From Crocodylus rhombifer (lineage: Eukaryota; Chordata; Crocodylia; Crocodylidae): 64,000 nucleotides of DNA. Made by a program: the position numbers and the translations under genes. Shown here piece by piece: positions 48,104 through 60,040 of the stretch. Where the stretch lies: positions 1,026,365 to 1,090,364 of the forward strand of contig JAVSML010000027.1 of NCBI GenBank assembly GCA_038503035.1. The letters run 5' to 3'. Within the stretch, counting starts at the first letter, position 1. The number at the start of each line of letters is the position of its first letter. The notes below the pieces were generated by a model that did no database searches, was not told where the DNA came from, and saw only the letters and a list, made by a program, of their open reading frames with translations.

Positions 48104-49019
48104 ATATAGACATTATGACAGGATGTTTTATTGCCACAGGAATACAATTAAAACATACCGAGTACTGGCACAAGATGACTGAAGTGAGGAAAGAATTACA
48201 ACTTTTTACTAAATCGACACCTGTGACTGACAAACCAAGAGCTACAACATTACAGCACTTAGAAGAGAAAGTTCCTGTGTTATGACAAACTGGAAAATAT
48301 CCCAGGAAAGTACATACTTAACCACCCCAAAGACAGAGTTGGCCAAATGAAGGCAAGCCCTGGTGTGTATCACTGTAGCCTGGCAGTGTCTTTCCAAGTT
48401 GCAAAACACAGGACAATTGTAAAACAATTTATTCTGAATAAAATACAAGGAACATGAACAAGGAGAAAAGGTTTTCACCTGTTTTAATACAACATGAAGG
48501 AATCTATCAAGGAAAAGACTTTATATTCTAATTCTTCAGTGTGAAGGAGGGTGTATGAAAATAATAGATCTAATCAACTGCACGCTAACAATGCAGAGTG
48601 TGCTGACTAAGTATTTAAAGAACCCATATTGTTCCATGTAATAGGTTGGTATAAGACTGTGTAAGTTAGTAGGGATAAGATCAGTAAGTTACACAGCAGG
48701 TAGCAAATAAATTCAATCAATAAACTCTGGATGATAAAGAAAGACTACAAAAAAGACAATTATTAATGAAAAACATAAATGTCCTAACCTCATATTTTTA
48801 TAATACCAGAACCACAGCTAGGACAGTTAAAAAAGAAGTTGATAATAAAAAAAAAGTCAAGATCTGATTAAATATTGCTATGACCATCAAGAGCAGTTCA
48901 ATTAATTGGAGCAAGACTTGTTCTTTAGGTGCTGTATCTACCATTTTGATAGAACAAGCAGACAAGTAAACAAAAGAACAAAATAGCCCATTCAGTGTTG
49001 ACCAAATAAGATTTTCCCC
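48104..49019. other. No gene seen
   Basis: Unique AT-rich DNA. Confidence 0.55.
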
Positions 49020-51520
49020 CAGGTGCTGTTAGCTTCAGAAAACAGAACATGCAAAGGAACAGCCCCCTTCTTATCTGAGCTCCTGCAGGATCCTGGGGTA
49101 AATGCCATCAGGTTCTGGTGATTTGCTACTTTTTAGTTATTCAGTTTCTTCTACGACATCATTTACTGAAACCTCATTTTGGGTCAGCTCCACTGACTTG
49201 TCCCTAGAGAAGAATGGAACTGGTGACAGAAGTTCCCTAACATTTTCCAGAGTGAATACAGATGAAAAGGATGCATTTAACTTCTTGATAGTGGCCCTGC
49301 CATCCTTTAGCACCTCTTTTATACCCTGACCATCCAAAGGTCCAACTGATTCCCTGGCAGGTCTTTGGCTTCTTATGAATTTAAAGCCATTTTTATTGTT
49401 ACCTTTGATGTCTCCAGCAAGTTTTTCCTCAAATTCTTTCTTATCATGGTCTCCGATGATGCTCTTATAAAAAAACTGGAGGATTGTGGGCTCACAGAGG
49501 CCATGGTTAGCTGGGTTGGGAACTGGCTCAGGAGTCAAATCCAGAGCATGCCAGTGGATGGGTCTATGTTGTCTTGGAGGGAGGTGGCCAGTGGTTCAGT
49601 TCTTGACCCTGTGCTGTGCAACATCTTTATCAATGCTTTAGATGAGGATGTGGAAAGCATGCTGGTTAAGTTTGCAAATGATACTAAGTTATGGGGAAAA
49701 GTGGTCATGCTAGGGGACAGGATGTGGATTCAAGTGGACCTAGACAAACTGGAAAGGTGGATGGAGTGCAATCGGATACAGTTCAATAAGGATAAATGCA
49801 GAGTGCTTCATTTGTGGAGAAGTAACCAGCGACATGAATATAGGTTAGGAGGAAATGTCCTGGCCACTACAATGGCTGAAAGGGAACCAGGGTTGTGGTC
49901 AATCACAGGATGAACATGAGCCTCCAGTGTAATGCTGTAGTCAACAGCATACTGGGATGCATTAGCCGATGTGTCGTGAGCAGAGCAAAGGAAGTGATAC
50001 TTCCTTTCTACCCAGCACTGGTGAGGCCCCAGCTGGAGCACTGTGTTCAGTTCTGGGTGCTGCACTTCAAAGAAGATATGGAGAATCTTGAAAGGGTCCG
50101 GAGAAGGGTCTCAAGAATGTTTAAGGGCCTGGAAGACAAACCTGATGAGGAGAGACTAAGGGATCTGGGACTGTTGAGCCTGGGGAAGAGAAGACTGAGG
50201 GGGGACATGGTGGCTGTCTATAAGTATGTAAGGGGTGAATATCAGGAGGTGGGAGAAAAACTGTTCACTAAGGGACTCATGGGAGGACAAGGAGCAATGG
50301 TCATAAGCTGTTAGAGGATTGCTTCAGGTTGGATGTAAGGAAGAACTTCTTTATGGTACGGGTGACCAGAATCTGGAATAGACTTCTCAAGGTGGTGGTG
50401 CCAACCCCAACCTTGGAAGTCTTCAGGAGGAGACTGGACAGACACCTGCCTGGTATCATTTGATCTCAACAGTATTCCTGCGTACAGCAGGGGGTTGGAC
50501 TTAATGATCTTTTGAGGTCCTTTCCAGCCTTAATTTTTATGATTCTATAATTACAGTTTTACATTTGATTTGCAACATTTGTGCTCTTTTTTATTTTTCT
50601 CATTAGGATTTGACTTCCACTTGTTGAAAGAAGTCTTTTTTTCCTGCTTATTGCCTCTACAACTCTGGCATTAAACCATGCTGACTTTTTTGGGGGTCAA
50701 CTTTCTTTTCTTTTTATTTGCAGTATGCATTTTGCTCTGTGCCTCCAGTATAGTGTTGTTAAGTAGTTCCCATTATGCTTGCAAGTTCCTCACCTCCCTT
50801 TTAATTTCTAACTAGCTTCCTCATTTTCGTGTAGCCTCCTGTTCTAAAGTTAAATGCTACTGTCTCCCCTTCTACACGGATGTCAAACCCAATTGTACTG
50901 TGGTCACATTTGCTGAGCAATTCAGGGATACTCACCCTTTGCACAAGATCCTGTGCACCACATAGGACTAGGTTAAGTGGTGCCTTTCCTGTTGTAGGAT
51001 TCAAGACTAATTGATTCAGGAAGCAGTCTTTTATTATGTCAAGAAATCTGGTCTCTACATCCTGACCTGATGTTTGATTGACCCAGTCTATTTGTGAATA
51101 GCTGAAGTCCTCCATTATTACTGGGTTTCTGCTGTTGCAGCCTCTCTCAACACCCTTAGCATCTCTAGTTCTCTGCTGCTGTCCTGGTCTGGGGGTTGAT
51201 AGTATATCCCTAGACATACTTCTTTTTTTGGTTGAAACCTGAGATTTCTCTCCACAAAGATTCTATGCTCCCTTGCTTATCAGTTGAAAAATCTACCATA
51301 TAGGATTTGATGCAGTCTTTGATGGAGAGTGCTACTCTCTCACCAGCATGATCTACTCTATCATTCCTGAATAACTGTATCCTGATATTACGTCTCACTG
51401 ATTTTCCTCATCCCACCATGTTTCAGAAATATCTACTATGTCAATATCATTATTTACTGCTAAGCATTCACATTTCCTCACTGTTGAACTTAGACTTCTA
51501 GCATAAGTATAAAAAGGTGC
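49020..51520 (-). mobile_element. Old CR1 LINE interrupted by a younger CR1
   Basis: The minus-strand element starts near 51520 with the endonuclease N-terminus ('YARSL', 'DIDIVDISETWWDE'), continues at 50801-51217 with 'NPVIMEDFSYSQIDW' and 'KCDHSTIGFD', is interrupted at about 50552-49452, and resumes with the linker ('KEFEEKLAGDIKGNNKNGFK') to 'RNLMAF'-like RT start near 49080. The RT and 3' end are missing, so a deletion followed. Stops and frame breaks are common. Confidence 0.85.
49452..50552 (+). mobile_element. Younger CR1 inserted into the old CR1
   Basis: A plus-strand copy truncated inside the RT. It opens with 'DALIKKLEDCGLTEAMV', followed by 'VLDPVLCNIFINALDED', 'KFANDTKLWGK', 'KCRVLHLWRSN' and the C-terminal 'FYPALVRPQLEHCVQFWVL' and 'LFTKGL'. 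The 3' end is 'cagccttaatttttatgatt' near 50545. The frame changes near 49900 and 50300. As in the 34-37 kb copy, the catalytic box reads FAND. Confidence 0.88.
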
Positions 51521-52815
51521 ACCTTTTATTGTTGCCTAGTTGTCTTGTTCTGTGTGACCTTTTACTCATTAAAGGTATTTGCTTGTGCTTGTCTTAACCC
51601 TGTTTCTCATGCCCATTTTTTACTATTTCATCCCTATAGGCAAAACAGATCAGAAAGGAACTCTTTCAGCTTCATCAAAAGGGATCATGTGGTTCTGCCT
51701 GTTGCTCAATGTACTGGACTAAATGTTGTGAGAATCTGGCTATGGTTATTATGCTCTTGACAAACAGAAGCCCATATTGCTGTGTCTATTTTATGTAGGC
51801 AAATTCAAACACTACTCCTTATGCAAATTCAACTGCAGAATATGGTGGAAGTTGTGAAACTCTGTCAGTTGCTCCTTCTCCATGGGCTTTTGGGTTGGAC
51901 AACCATATCATAGTCCATGTTGAAGAATGGTTATATAAAACAAGTAGAAGCTTATGGGTGAAACAATTCACATAACTGGGCATGGAACATATATACAAAT
52001 ATTTGAGACTGAACCAACTTCTAGCGATCAAACATACTGAGTTGAAAAGAGCAGAAGTTTCTTAAATAGGCGGGGATATATCTTAAGGACTGAATTAAGC
52101 CCCAGAAACAAGTTTGTTAATAAATAGTTGAGTTATACCTGGGCTGTCTGAAATACTTAAATAATCCAAGACGAGTCCATACTGTGGACAGGAAGCTGAG
52201 AACTTTACAGAGTCATCACATGTACCATACAGACAGCTGTACTGAGAAGCAAACAACATGGCAGAAAGAGCCTCTTGAATCTTGAGCAGCTTTGCAACAG
52301 TCAAGTGAAAGCCTTGAAAAAATACTTATTCAGCAAAGACTTGTTCCACCGACAGTGATTAGGGATGATCAGGACATCATGGCCCTAACGTTAGGAAGAG
52401 AAGTGCCATAAGTGGAACTAAAGAGAACAGATTAGGAACAGAATAAGGAATGGTATCAGAAGTTGCTATATGACAGGTTTGCTTGCATGTTCTCCACAGA
52501 CCAAGACAATTGCTAATAACTGATTTCTTGATTGATATGTGGAGAGCCTTGGTGAAGTGGAGGGCTTTGTACACACTATCCAGAATCAGATTATTGCAAT
52601 AATTATAACACATTTATACTGAAAAAAGATGTGCTTGACATGTGTAGACTACCTTTTCTCATTGGTGAAATGATCCAGTGTATCACAGCTAGGTTCCAGT
52701 TGTTGACTAAGACTGCACCAAACAGCAAAATATCATGGCCAAACTAACGCATTAACCATACCTTAGTGACAAAAAAGGATCAGTGCCACCATTCTTAAAA
52801 TAAATACAAGCTTCT

Positions 52816-52887
52816 ACCAGTGCTAAAACCAAAATTTTTACCAGTGCTAAAATCAAAAGTTTTACCAGTGCTAAAATCAAAATTTTC
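52816..52887. repeat. 24-bp tandem repeat, three copies
   Basis: Units start at 52816, 52840 and 52864 with ACCAGTGCTAAAA(C/T)CAAAA; few mismatches between units. Confidence 0.9.
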
Positions 52888-53119
52888 TTGAGGACAACAA
52901 CCATTACAAAATTTACTGTGCTACATAACTACAAAGACAACATGCTTGTTGCCAGATACAGCTACTTATTGACTTCCCATTAAATAAGAAAGTACAGCAT
53001 GCCACTGGAGAAAAAAAAGCTAAGAAAGTACTCTGACTGGATTGCAGGAGCAAAGGCAATTTGGCAGATCAGGACGGTGAGTATGCACCTAGTAACTTCA
53101 TTCATATGTGTACTTCTTG

Positions 53120-53230
53120 GACCTCTGCCTTGCTCCAGCCTTGCTCCTGCCTTGTTCCTGTTTGCTCCTGCCTGATCCCAGCATAACCACAGTCCCAACC
53201 CCTGCCTTGCTTGGATCCTCCAGGCTCTGA
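53120..53230. repeat. Degenerate CCTTGCTCCTG-like minisatellite
   Basis: About six spaced copies of 'ccttg(c/t)tcctg' or 'ttgctcc' words. The period is irregular. Confidence 0.5.
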
Positions 53231-53503
53231 TCTCCCATCCACTCTGACCACAATACTGCCTCAACCCTTGGCCTCACCACTCAGACAGCAACAGATATCT
53301 GGTGTGACCCCAGCCTGCCTATGGTAATGTGCTAAGTGGCCACCCATGGCCTGGTCAATCCCGATGCAAAAATGCAAAGCATAGAAAAGACAGGCAGTTT
53401 GAGAGATGTCAAATATTTGTCCCAGATTTAGGGCATGAACTGGTGTTCATTTCGAGCAGTGGAAGTTATGAGACATTTCTACCACTAGAAATCTTTCCAG
53501 GAG

Positions 53504-54412
53504 AGGAAATAGTACAGGTGTTCATCCTGCAGCCACCCTGCACACCTGCTCTCTGCATCTTCCCCAGATGGGAAGATTGTGTGGAGCAGCGATTGCTTTA
53601 CTCCTGCGAGTGCTGCAGGGGAACAGGACATCAGGGAAACACTCCCCAGCCATGTCCACATGTACAGGCACATGCAGTTTATGGCACCATAAATCTCTTT
53701 GTGGCATCACACACTATATATGTTACATGTTAAACCACGTGCAAGCACTGATAAATTACAGCGTGGGGGAAAAATTTGCTACCAAGATTTCCTGCACACA
53801 TGGAGCTCATCCAGGAGCTGGGAGGAGCTAGGCATGGGTAGTTTGCCTGAAGTAGGACAATTTTTCCCTCAACAAAGTGCATGTGCAGGGGTGTGCACCA
53901 AGGCACAAAATAGCATCACAAACTTGTGCCACTACTATTTGTGCCACTTCAAGCACATGCCCCTGCTCATCTGGATATGGTCTCCATGCCTTCTCCAGAC
54001 AAGGGACCCCCCAGTCTGGAGAACAGGCAGGAAACAGCAAACTACTGCTCCTCTTCTCCACTCCCAGTCTTTGGAAGCAGAATGGAAGGAGCGTGGCAAA
54101 GCCACCCTGCCTGTTGTTCAGACTAAGCAGTCCCCATTTGGGGCAAGAGAAAGGGAGAAATGGTAGCTGCTCTACTCCCCTCCTGGACTGCTCTGGGTCA
54201 GTCCCTGGTCTGGGGAACAAGCAGGGAGTCTTGCCCCACTGGTCCACTCCCAGACCAGACTGGGAAGGTAGAAGATCAGGATACAGTATTCATTCTTATG
54301 AGAGAAATTGTCCCATAGAGGACATCTTCCAGGTGTTAACCTGAAAGAGCTTTCTCCCAGTGGGGGCATGTTTCTTCTGGGAGAAAATGAGTGAACACTT
54401 GTACATTCCTAG
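53504..54412. mobile_element. Possible 0.9-kb TIR element, GC-rich interior
   Basis: Left AGGAAATAGTACAGGTGTTCATC (53504-53526, split by mismatches) is inversely related to the right end 54391-54412 (rc AGGAATGTACAAGTGTTCAC). A 10-bp perfect hairpin, 54351-54360 with 54377-54386, lies just inside. The interior has overlapping open frames of 130-155 codons on both strands, which I read as a composition effect. No transposase is recognised. Confidence 0.4.
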
Positions 54413-56756
54413 TTTCTACTGGTCTTAGTCTCCAGAAATGTAGGGTCCCCTCACATTTATGGCTGAAATGTGGAAATACCAAATCATGACAGTAAACTAT
54501 TAGTTCAACTGAGAGACTGAATCTCACACCATTTAAGTTTCCATTTGTTAACATTTGGGGTGTCCTTTTTATTTTTGTCACATATCATGGCCTGCACTTG
54601 GACCTTGTCATGTTGGGGGGGTATGTCTGTCAGGAAATGTAATTCTGATGCATACAAGACACGTCAAAAGGGGTAGGGCAGGAAAGAAGGTATAGGGGAA
54701 AAATACAGTAGAGACAAAGCAAAAATACCTTTTGTTTAGTGTTCCAGATCTTAAAAGATTTTCATTGGCTTTGAGGCATTAAAAAATAAAATTTGAGGAT
54801 AACTTTTTCACAGCTCTTAGATCTGAAGCAGCCAAGACATTAACCCCTCAAATGAGTGTGATACAAAGCAAGGAATGTATAATGTACTAGCTTGTATAAA
54901 CAGGAAGTGTATAATGTAGTAGCAGATCCTCCAGAATTAATATCCTTAGTGCCAGCAGACTCACTGATGGGAAAGTTAACATACTTATTTGAAAATATTT
55001 CTGTCTTTCTATTTCTTTTCTATGGTTTTTCATAATAAGTGCCCAAATGAAAAAAAAAAATCCTCCTTTCCTCAGAATTCATCTGGTCCTGTTGCTGATT
55101 TCTCACCTAAGCGGACAATCTCTTTGTGAGACATCATCATAATTTCTATTTCAACCCAGATTCCCTGCTAAAGTAAAAGATTTTTGAAATGTAGACCCTG
55201 ATTTCAGGCAAGATTCCTTTAGCATAAAGAAAACAAGAAAAGGAAACAAGAGATGGAATAGAATTGGTATTGTTTCTGCAGAGAATGTTTTTCAAAGTAT
55301 GCCATGAGGTGTCAGCAGCTCTTTAATTTTCAGAAGCCTCTTCTGACATTAAGACCTCAGCATGATTTTTACAGCAAATTTGTAATATTCCTCTTTCATG
55401 TAGTTTTTTTATAATTTGGGTAATTATTAAAAATAAATATTTTTATTTTAAGAAGTCCTCTGATATGATAGGAGCAGTTAATACATATTCATTAGTCCAA
55501 TACTTTTTAATATTAATCTGCAGGCAGGAAACTAGATTTATTTAAACTAATTGGATAATATTATTTTATTGTATTTTTCTACATCCAATTAGGTTACCTT
55601 TTAGTTATTGCCTGATTTATAGTTTCTATAGTACTTATAAGCTCATGCAAAAAAGGGTAGAAAAGTAAATATAAACATTGCTGTGAAAATGTGAGTACTA
55701 GTGTTATGCAAGTTAATACTGATATTCAGTGGGAATAGGAAACAGTGCTTATAAGCAACACGAACAACAAGCTGAACAAAAAAGTTCAATTAATTTTATA
55801 GCTAGTGTGTCAGAGTACTGTCCCTTTACATTTCCACAGGTGGCAATGTGGATTAAAGAATAGCAACCCGTTTCTGGAACTGCAGTTTCTTTCCATGCCT
55901 TTTTCCATATAAATATTTAGCTGCTGAATGTAATATTCCCTTCAGTTTAGAGTTACTATCAGAAGGAAAGGAAAGATGAAAATATGCTAAGGCAATAACT
56001 ATGCACCTCAATTTAATGGGATTTCGGGAGTGGTAAACCTTTATCCAGACTTGAGAGAAATAAAATGAAGTCTCAACTTAGAGAAGATAATGTTTTAATG
56101 TAATCACAGGAACAGGTGAAAATAAAGGCTCCTGCCCTGATGATGTAATTTAAAAAAATACTGTCCTAAAATGTAAGTTTATTAGAGAGATAGAAACATA
56201 TACATCAATGAACAGGACATTTTCCAGAATGAGCAAATGCCTTAAATCTTGGGATTTTATTCTCATCCTTTTGGGCTTGCTCTTCATTGCACTGTAATGC
56301 TAAATCTAACAAATGTCTGTTATGTTCAGTGGCAAGCCTTACAATAATATTGCACTACTGATCTAGCTGAAAATTCAAAATGCTCCACCAGCCAGAACCA
56401 ATGGAGCTCATAATATTTAAGGTAATGTTCAGAACGGGATCACTGCCGCTTCACAGAATTGTTCATCTGAGCCCAGACATGGGGATTTTATTGAAAAGAA
56501 TAAAAGGAAGAGGATGAGCCTTAGGCTGAATACCCACTTTTTTTATTCTGAATTTTTTTTTTTTCAGAAATGGGAGTGAAGACTTATAAAGCAGGCCAAA
56601 AATAGTACTTTAAACAGTAACATTTCCACTACTTTGAATGCGAGTACAACCATATCTTTTCTAAAGACACCATCCTAGCAGTGCTGAGACATCTGGCCCC
56701 AGTGCAGCAAAGCAAATAAGCACATGCTTACTTTTAAACACCTGAGTAGTTCCTTT
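54413..56756. other. No gene seen; very AT-rich
   Basis: Unique DNA. 55380-55620 is particularly AT-rich with many TAAT words, possibly regulatory but unproven. Confidence 0.5.
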
Positions 56757-57009
56757 GCGTACTTCTACACATTGCCATATGGCAACGTTGTTATGGCGCC
56801 ATGCTTTAGTACTTCCCCTTGGAAGTACTAAACCATGGTGAAGTACAGGCAGTTACTACACCTCATACATGGCACATGATTAGATTTTGCCCCTAGGTCA
56901 TCATAGCATGGTATACTGGGGGAGCATGTTGCTACAGCAATGTAGCTAGTGATTACATTTAGACCCGCGTGATCACTACATCACCATAGGGTGGTATGTA
57001 GATGCACCC
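56757..57009 (+). mobile_element. MITE family B, copy 2
   Basis: A 253-bp copy with ends 'tgcgtacttctacacattgcc' and 'ggtatgtagatgcaccc'. Internal order matches copy 1: cagttactac, catggcacatg, gctacagcaatgtagct, then the inverted tcactacatcaccatag. Non-coding. Confidence 0.7.
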
Positions 57010-57608
57010 TGTGTTAAGGTCAAGCGTGGGCTTAAGTGCTTGGTGCTGGAGATACCATTGGCTTACAGGACTGAGTCCTCAGTCAGTACGCTGGACACTA
57101 CAGCTTAACAGTAAGCTATAGTGTTTGTTTATGTTCCTGTTTGAGTCTTAAAGATAAAAGAGTGGCTGTTAAGTGCAAAGACTCTTTGCTTCTTTGAGGA
57201 GACTGGCACATGGCTGGTGTCACAAACTCCACCTTAGTAGAGGCAGGAGAGTTATGTCATTTGGTTGCCTGCAAATCCTCCCTTTCCCAAATAGTCCCTT
57301 AATGCCTTCCTAGGGCACTGAACATTGAGGTTGATGTGTTTGGCAAATAGAAGCCTTGTCTTTAAGATTTTTCAATTTGCAGCTGCTTGAGGTGGTACTT
57401 TTCTACTTGGGACCAGACAGCCATAGTTTGATGTTCCACAATATACTGACATTTGAGTATTGGGCGTTGCGCTATGAAAAAAAGACTCTTTTGGTGTTCT
57501 TAATCCAGATGGAAGTTAACACCTACTCTCTCAAAAGACTGCCATTCCTTTTATGGATGCAATTTGTGTTTACCTAAAAAGACTTTGTATCCTCAGCTTG
57601 TGAGTTCA
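57010..57608. other. No gene seen
   Basis: Unique sequence between two TIR elements. Confidence 0.5.
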
Positions 57609-58340
57609 AGGCCCTCCCTACACATTACACTTAAGGTGTGATTAACCAGTTAATCATGTATACAGTTGTGACCCAGCTACATGTTCAACCAGTTAATGGC
57701 ACAATAAAACAAGTAATAAACTACATAGCTATTCCACAAAAAATGTGTGATAATTTTGTAGCTTGTTGTAATCATGCCGTTAATTGAATGGGTGGCCAAG
57801 TGCTCCTCTCTGGCTGGGCTCTATCAACCAAGGGGATCCCAGTCACACGGTTGCATCACCTGCTGCCAGCCCTGCTGCTGACAAGGCTCACAGTGGTGTA
57901 AGCATTTCCCAGTGCTGCCCCCCATTATGAGCCTTACCAACTGCAGCGCTTGCAGTGGGGAGATTGCTGCCCCTCCTTCCAAACCTCATTGACTATGGGG
58001 CTCACAGTGTTGTCTTCTGTGGGACTTGCAGCAAGAGTAACAGGAAGAATGCTACCACTGCTATGAGCCTTCACAAGGCTCACAGTGGCAGCAGCATTTT
58101 CTCTGCAGCCCCCTCTGCAAGCCAATAAGGTTCACAGTGGGGGCAACATTTGGTACTGCTCCCCCTGTGAGCCCTATCAGCTGTGGGGCTCACAGTCATG
58201 GGAGCTGGAGCAGGGGGAGCCCAGGATAAGGATCCTGGTCTTCCCCTGCACTGGCAATAGGATGGCATGGCCAAAAGTGCTATTGTGTGGATTGCACATT
58301 AGATCCCATCACACCTTTACCTGCACATATATAAGGGCTC
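57609..58340. mobile_element. TIR element with internal tandem cassettes (family D)
   Basis: The left end 'aggccctccctacacattac' followed by ACTTAAGGTGTGAT corresponds inversely to the right end (rc 'agcccttatatatgtgcagg' then TAAAGGTGTGAT). Between about 57880 and 58200 five or six degenerate units of 50-75 bp each carry (A/G)AGGCTCACAGTG and TGAGCC(C/T)TA words. No coding sequence was recognised. Confidence 0.55.
57880..58200. repeat. Degenerate tandem repeat, GGCTCACAGTG units
   Basis: The block GGCTCACAGTG or a one-base variant recurs near 57885, 58000, 58076, 58130 and 58183, with related spacers ('gctgcccccc', 'gagccttacc'). Confidence 0.6.
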
Positions 58341-58570
58341 ATAGCTTAGTATAGCTATGTATTATGTATATAGCTGTGTATTCAAACAGCTTAGTACTTA
58401 GATGGCTAGCAACCTGACCAAGACCATTACATCTTGTATTTCAGATAGAAGCCAAGCAGCTGAAAATAGACTAGCTACAGTATTTTGACAACAGGGCCTG
58501 CCACAAGATATTTGTGTAATATTGCATTCAGAAACAACTGACTATATCATCCATGGGTGACTGGTGCTGC
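58341..58570. other. No gene seen
   Basis: Unique AT-rich spacer between the family D element and a GC-rich repetitive stretch. Confidence 0.45.
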
Positions 58571-58960
58571 CTTAGTCAAGGGGGCATGTGACCCCCCCCC
58601 CGTGACTAGTCCCACCGACCAGGGGGAGGGCCCTGTGACTGATCCTGCTGACTAGGGGGGTCTCCCACAGCCCTGCTGACTGGGGAGGAGGGATCCCTCC
58701 ACAGCCGATCTCACTGCCCAGGGGGACCTCTGTGGCCGATTGCTGTGGCCAGCCACTGCAGCTGCTCCTGGGAGTGGCTGTGGCCGCTTCTGAAAGCAGC
58801 TGCAGACACTGGCCAGCACTTGCAGGGCAGGCACCAGCGCTCCCTCCTGCCCCCCCGCCCATCGCCTAAGCGGGGAGTACAACTGGTCAGGGGGTGCACC
58901 AGCACTCTCAGGGGGTGCACATGCTCCCTAGGCATCACCACTGATATCACAATTTGTACT
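58571..58960. repeat. GC-rich repetitive stretch
   Basis: A C9 run near 58591 is followed by repeated 'gac(t/c)agggggg'-like and 'ctgctgact' words to 58720, then 'cagggggtgcac' twice near 58890-58920. It is probably part of an unassigned repeat. Its open frames on both strands reflect GC content. Confidence 0.5.
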
Positions 58961-59772
58961 TCAAATAATGTTCCTGTACCCACCATCCTCATAAGTTTTT
59001 GAAAGAAGAATTCTAAAACCAAGAGCCATACCAAGCTACGAAATGAGACTAGTATGCTGTCTAAATCAGAAGTAAAATAACAGCTTTTAGAATTGTTTTT
59101 ATCTTATTGATTCCATTCATTTTAAAGAAGTTTGTTCAGGATGATAAGAATAGCAAAGCTGGAAATCTTGTAAAAGGAGAAAAAAGCATGTTAGAATAAT
59201 ACTATGGATACTATAGAAAATCACCTCAAATAAATTTGCCCTAAGATGTAAATGTATTTGAACCCTTTTTGACAGTGAAGAAAGTTCAGTAAACTTTCTC
59301 TTTGATTATTTTAATTATATGCCTGCTCTGTGATGAACATAATGAGGTGCTATGAGATAAACAAAAGTAGGAAATGGAAATCTTAGTGAAACCTGTTCCT
59401 GTAAGTGGTATAATTGTCCAGCCCAGTCTTCCAGATGCAGAAGGTTCATACTAGTATTTAAATCTTTGTGTGTTTGTTGAAACAGAGCCTGAATTTCCCC
59501 AAGTTTGATCATAAGTAATTGATCCAGTTCTGCATACATATTAGACTATAGGGCTATGCCCCAAGTTCATAAAGCATGCATTTTTAATCCAAATTATCAC
59601 GTTATAAAAAGGATTCCTAAATTATAAAAACAAAATAGCTGCTGATACTTTTTACATTCATTTTTGAAAGTTGTGAAAGGTAGGAGTCAACTGCAGCGTA
59701 ATGTAACTAGCTGAATCTATTCTGTGTGAAACTTCATTGTAGTCAGATGGGTTGCACTAGAGAAAGGAAATA
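58961..59772. other. No gene seen
   Basis: Unique AT-rich DNA. Confidence 0.55.
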
Positions 59773-60040
59773 TGGTTTTGTGGTTGAGATACTAGACCTA
59801 TTCTCAGGAGACTTGGGTTTAATTCCCAGGTCTTCCCTAGAACTTGAGCAAGCCAGTTTGTATTTCTGTGCCTCAGTTCCTCTGTGGATAATGTTTCCTC
59901 GCTCCTGCCCTTTGTCTAGCTCAATTAGTATATGAAAGCAATTATATGACATGGTTACCTCTGATAACAGGGGACTGAACTCAGTGACCCAGGAGGACCC
60001 TATTTAGATTGTAACTCTGCAAGGCAAGGATCTTCTCTTA
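59773..60040 (+). repeat. MIR-like tRNA-derived SINE relic
   Basis: A tRNA-like head ('tggttgagatactagacc'), a degenerate B box GGGTTTAATTCCC at 59815-59827, then the conserved 'tctgtgcctcagttcctct' block near 59868 and 'attgtaactctgcaaggcaag' near 60010 follow the order of amniote MIR SINEs. Too decayed for Pol III activity. Confidence 0.7.

Larger units (their letters stand above)
51521..53503. other. No gene seen
   Basis: Unique DNA apart from the 24-bp tandem repeat at 52816 and a CCTTGCTCCTG-like stretch at 53120-53230. Confidence 0.5.

Noticed and set aside
53329..54344. Several 130-155-codon frames as possible genes
   Set aside because: They overlap each other on both strands in a GC-rich repeat-like region and show no domain or splice structure.
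59773..59850. Functional tRNA gene
   Set aside because: The B box is degenerate and no cloverleaf can be drawn; MIR SINE decay explains it.
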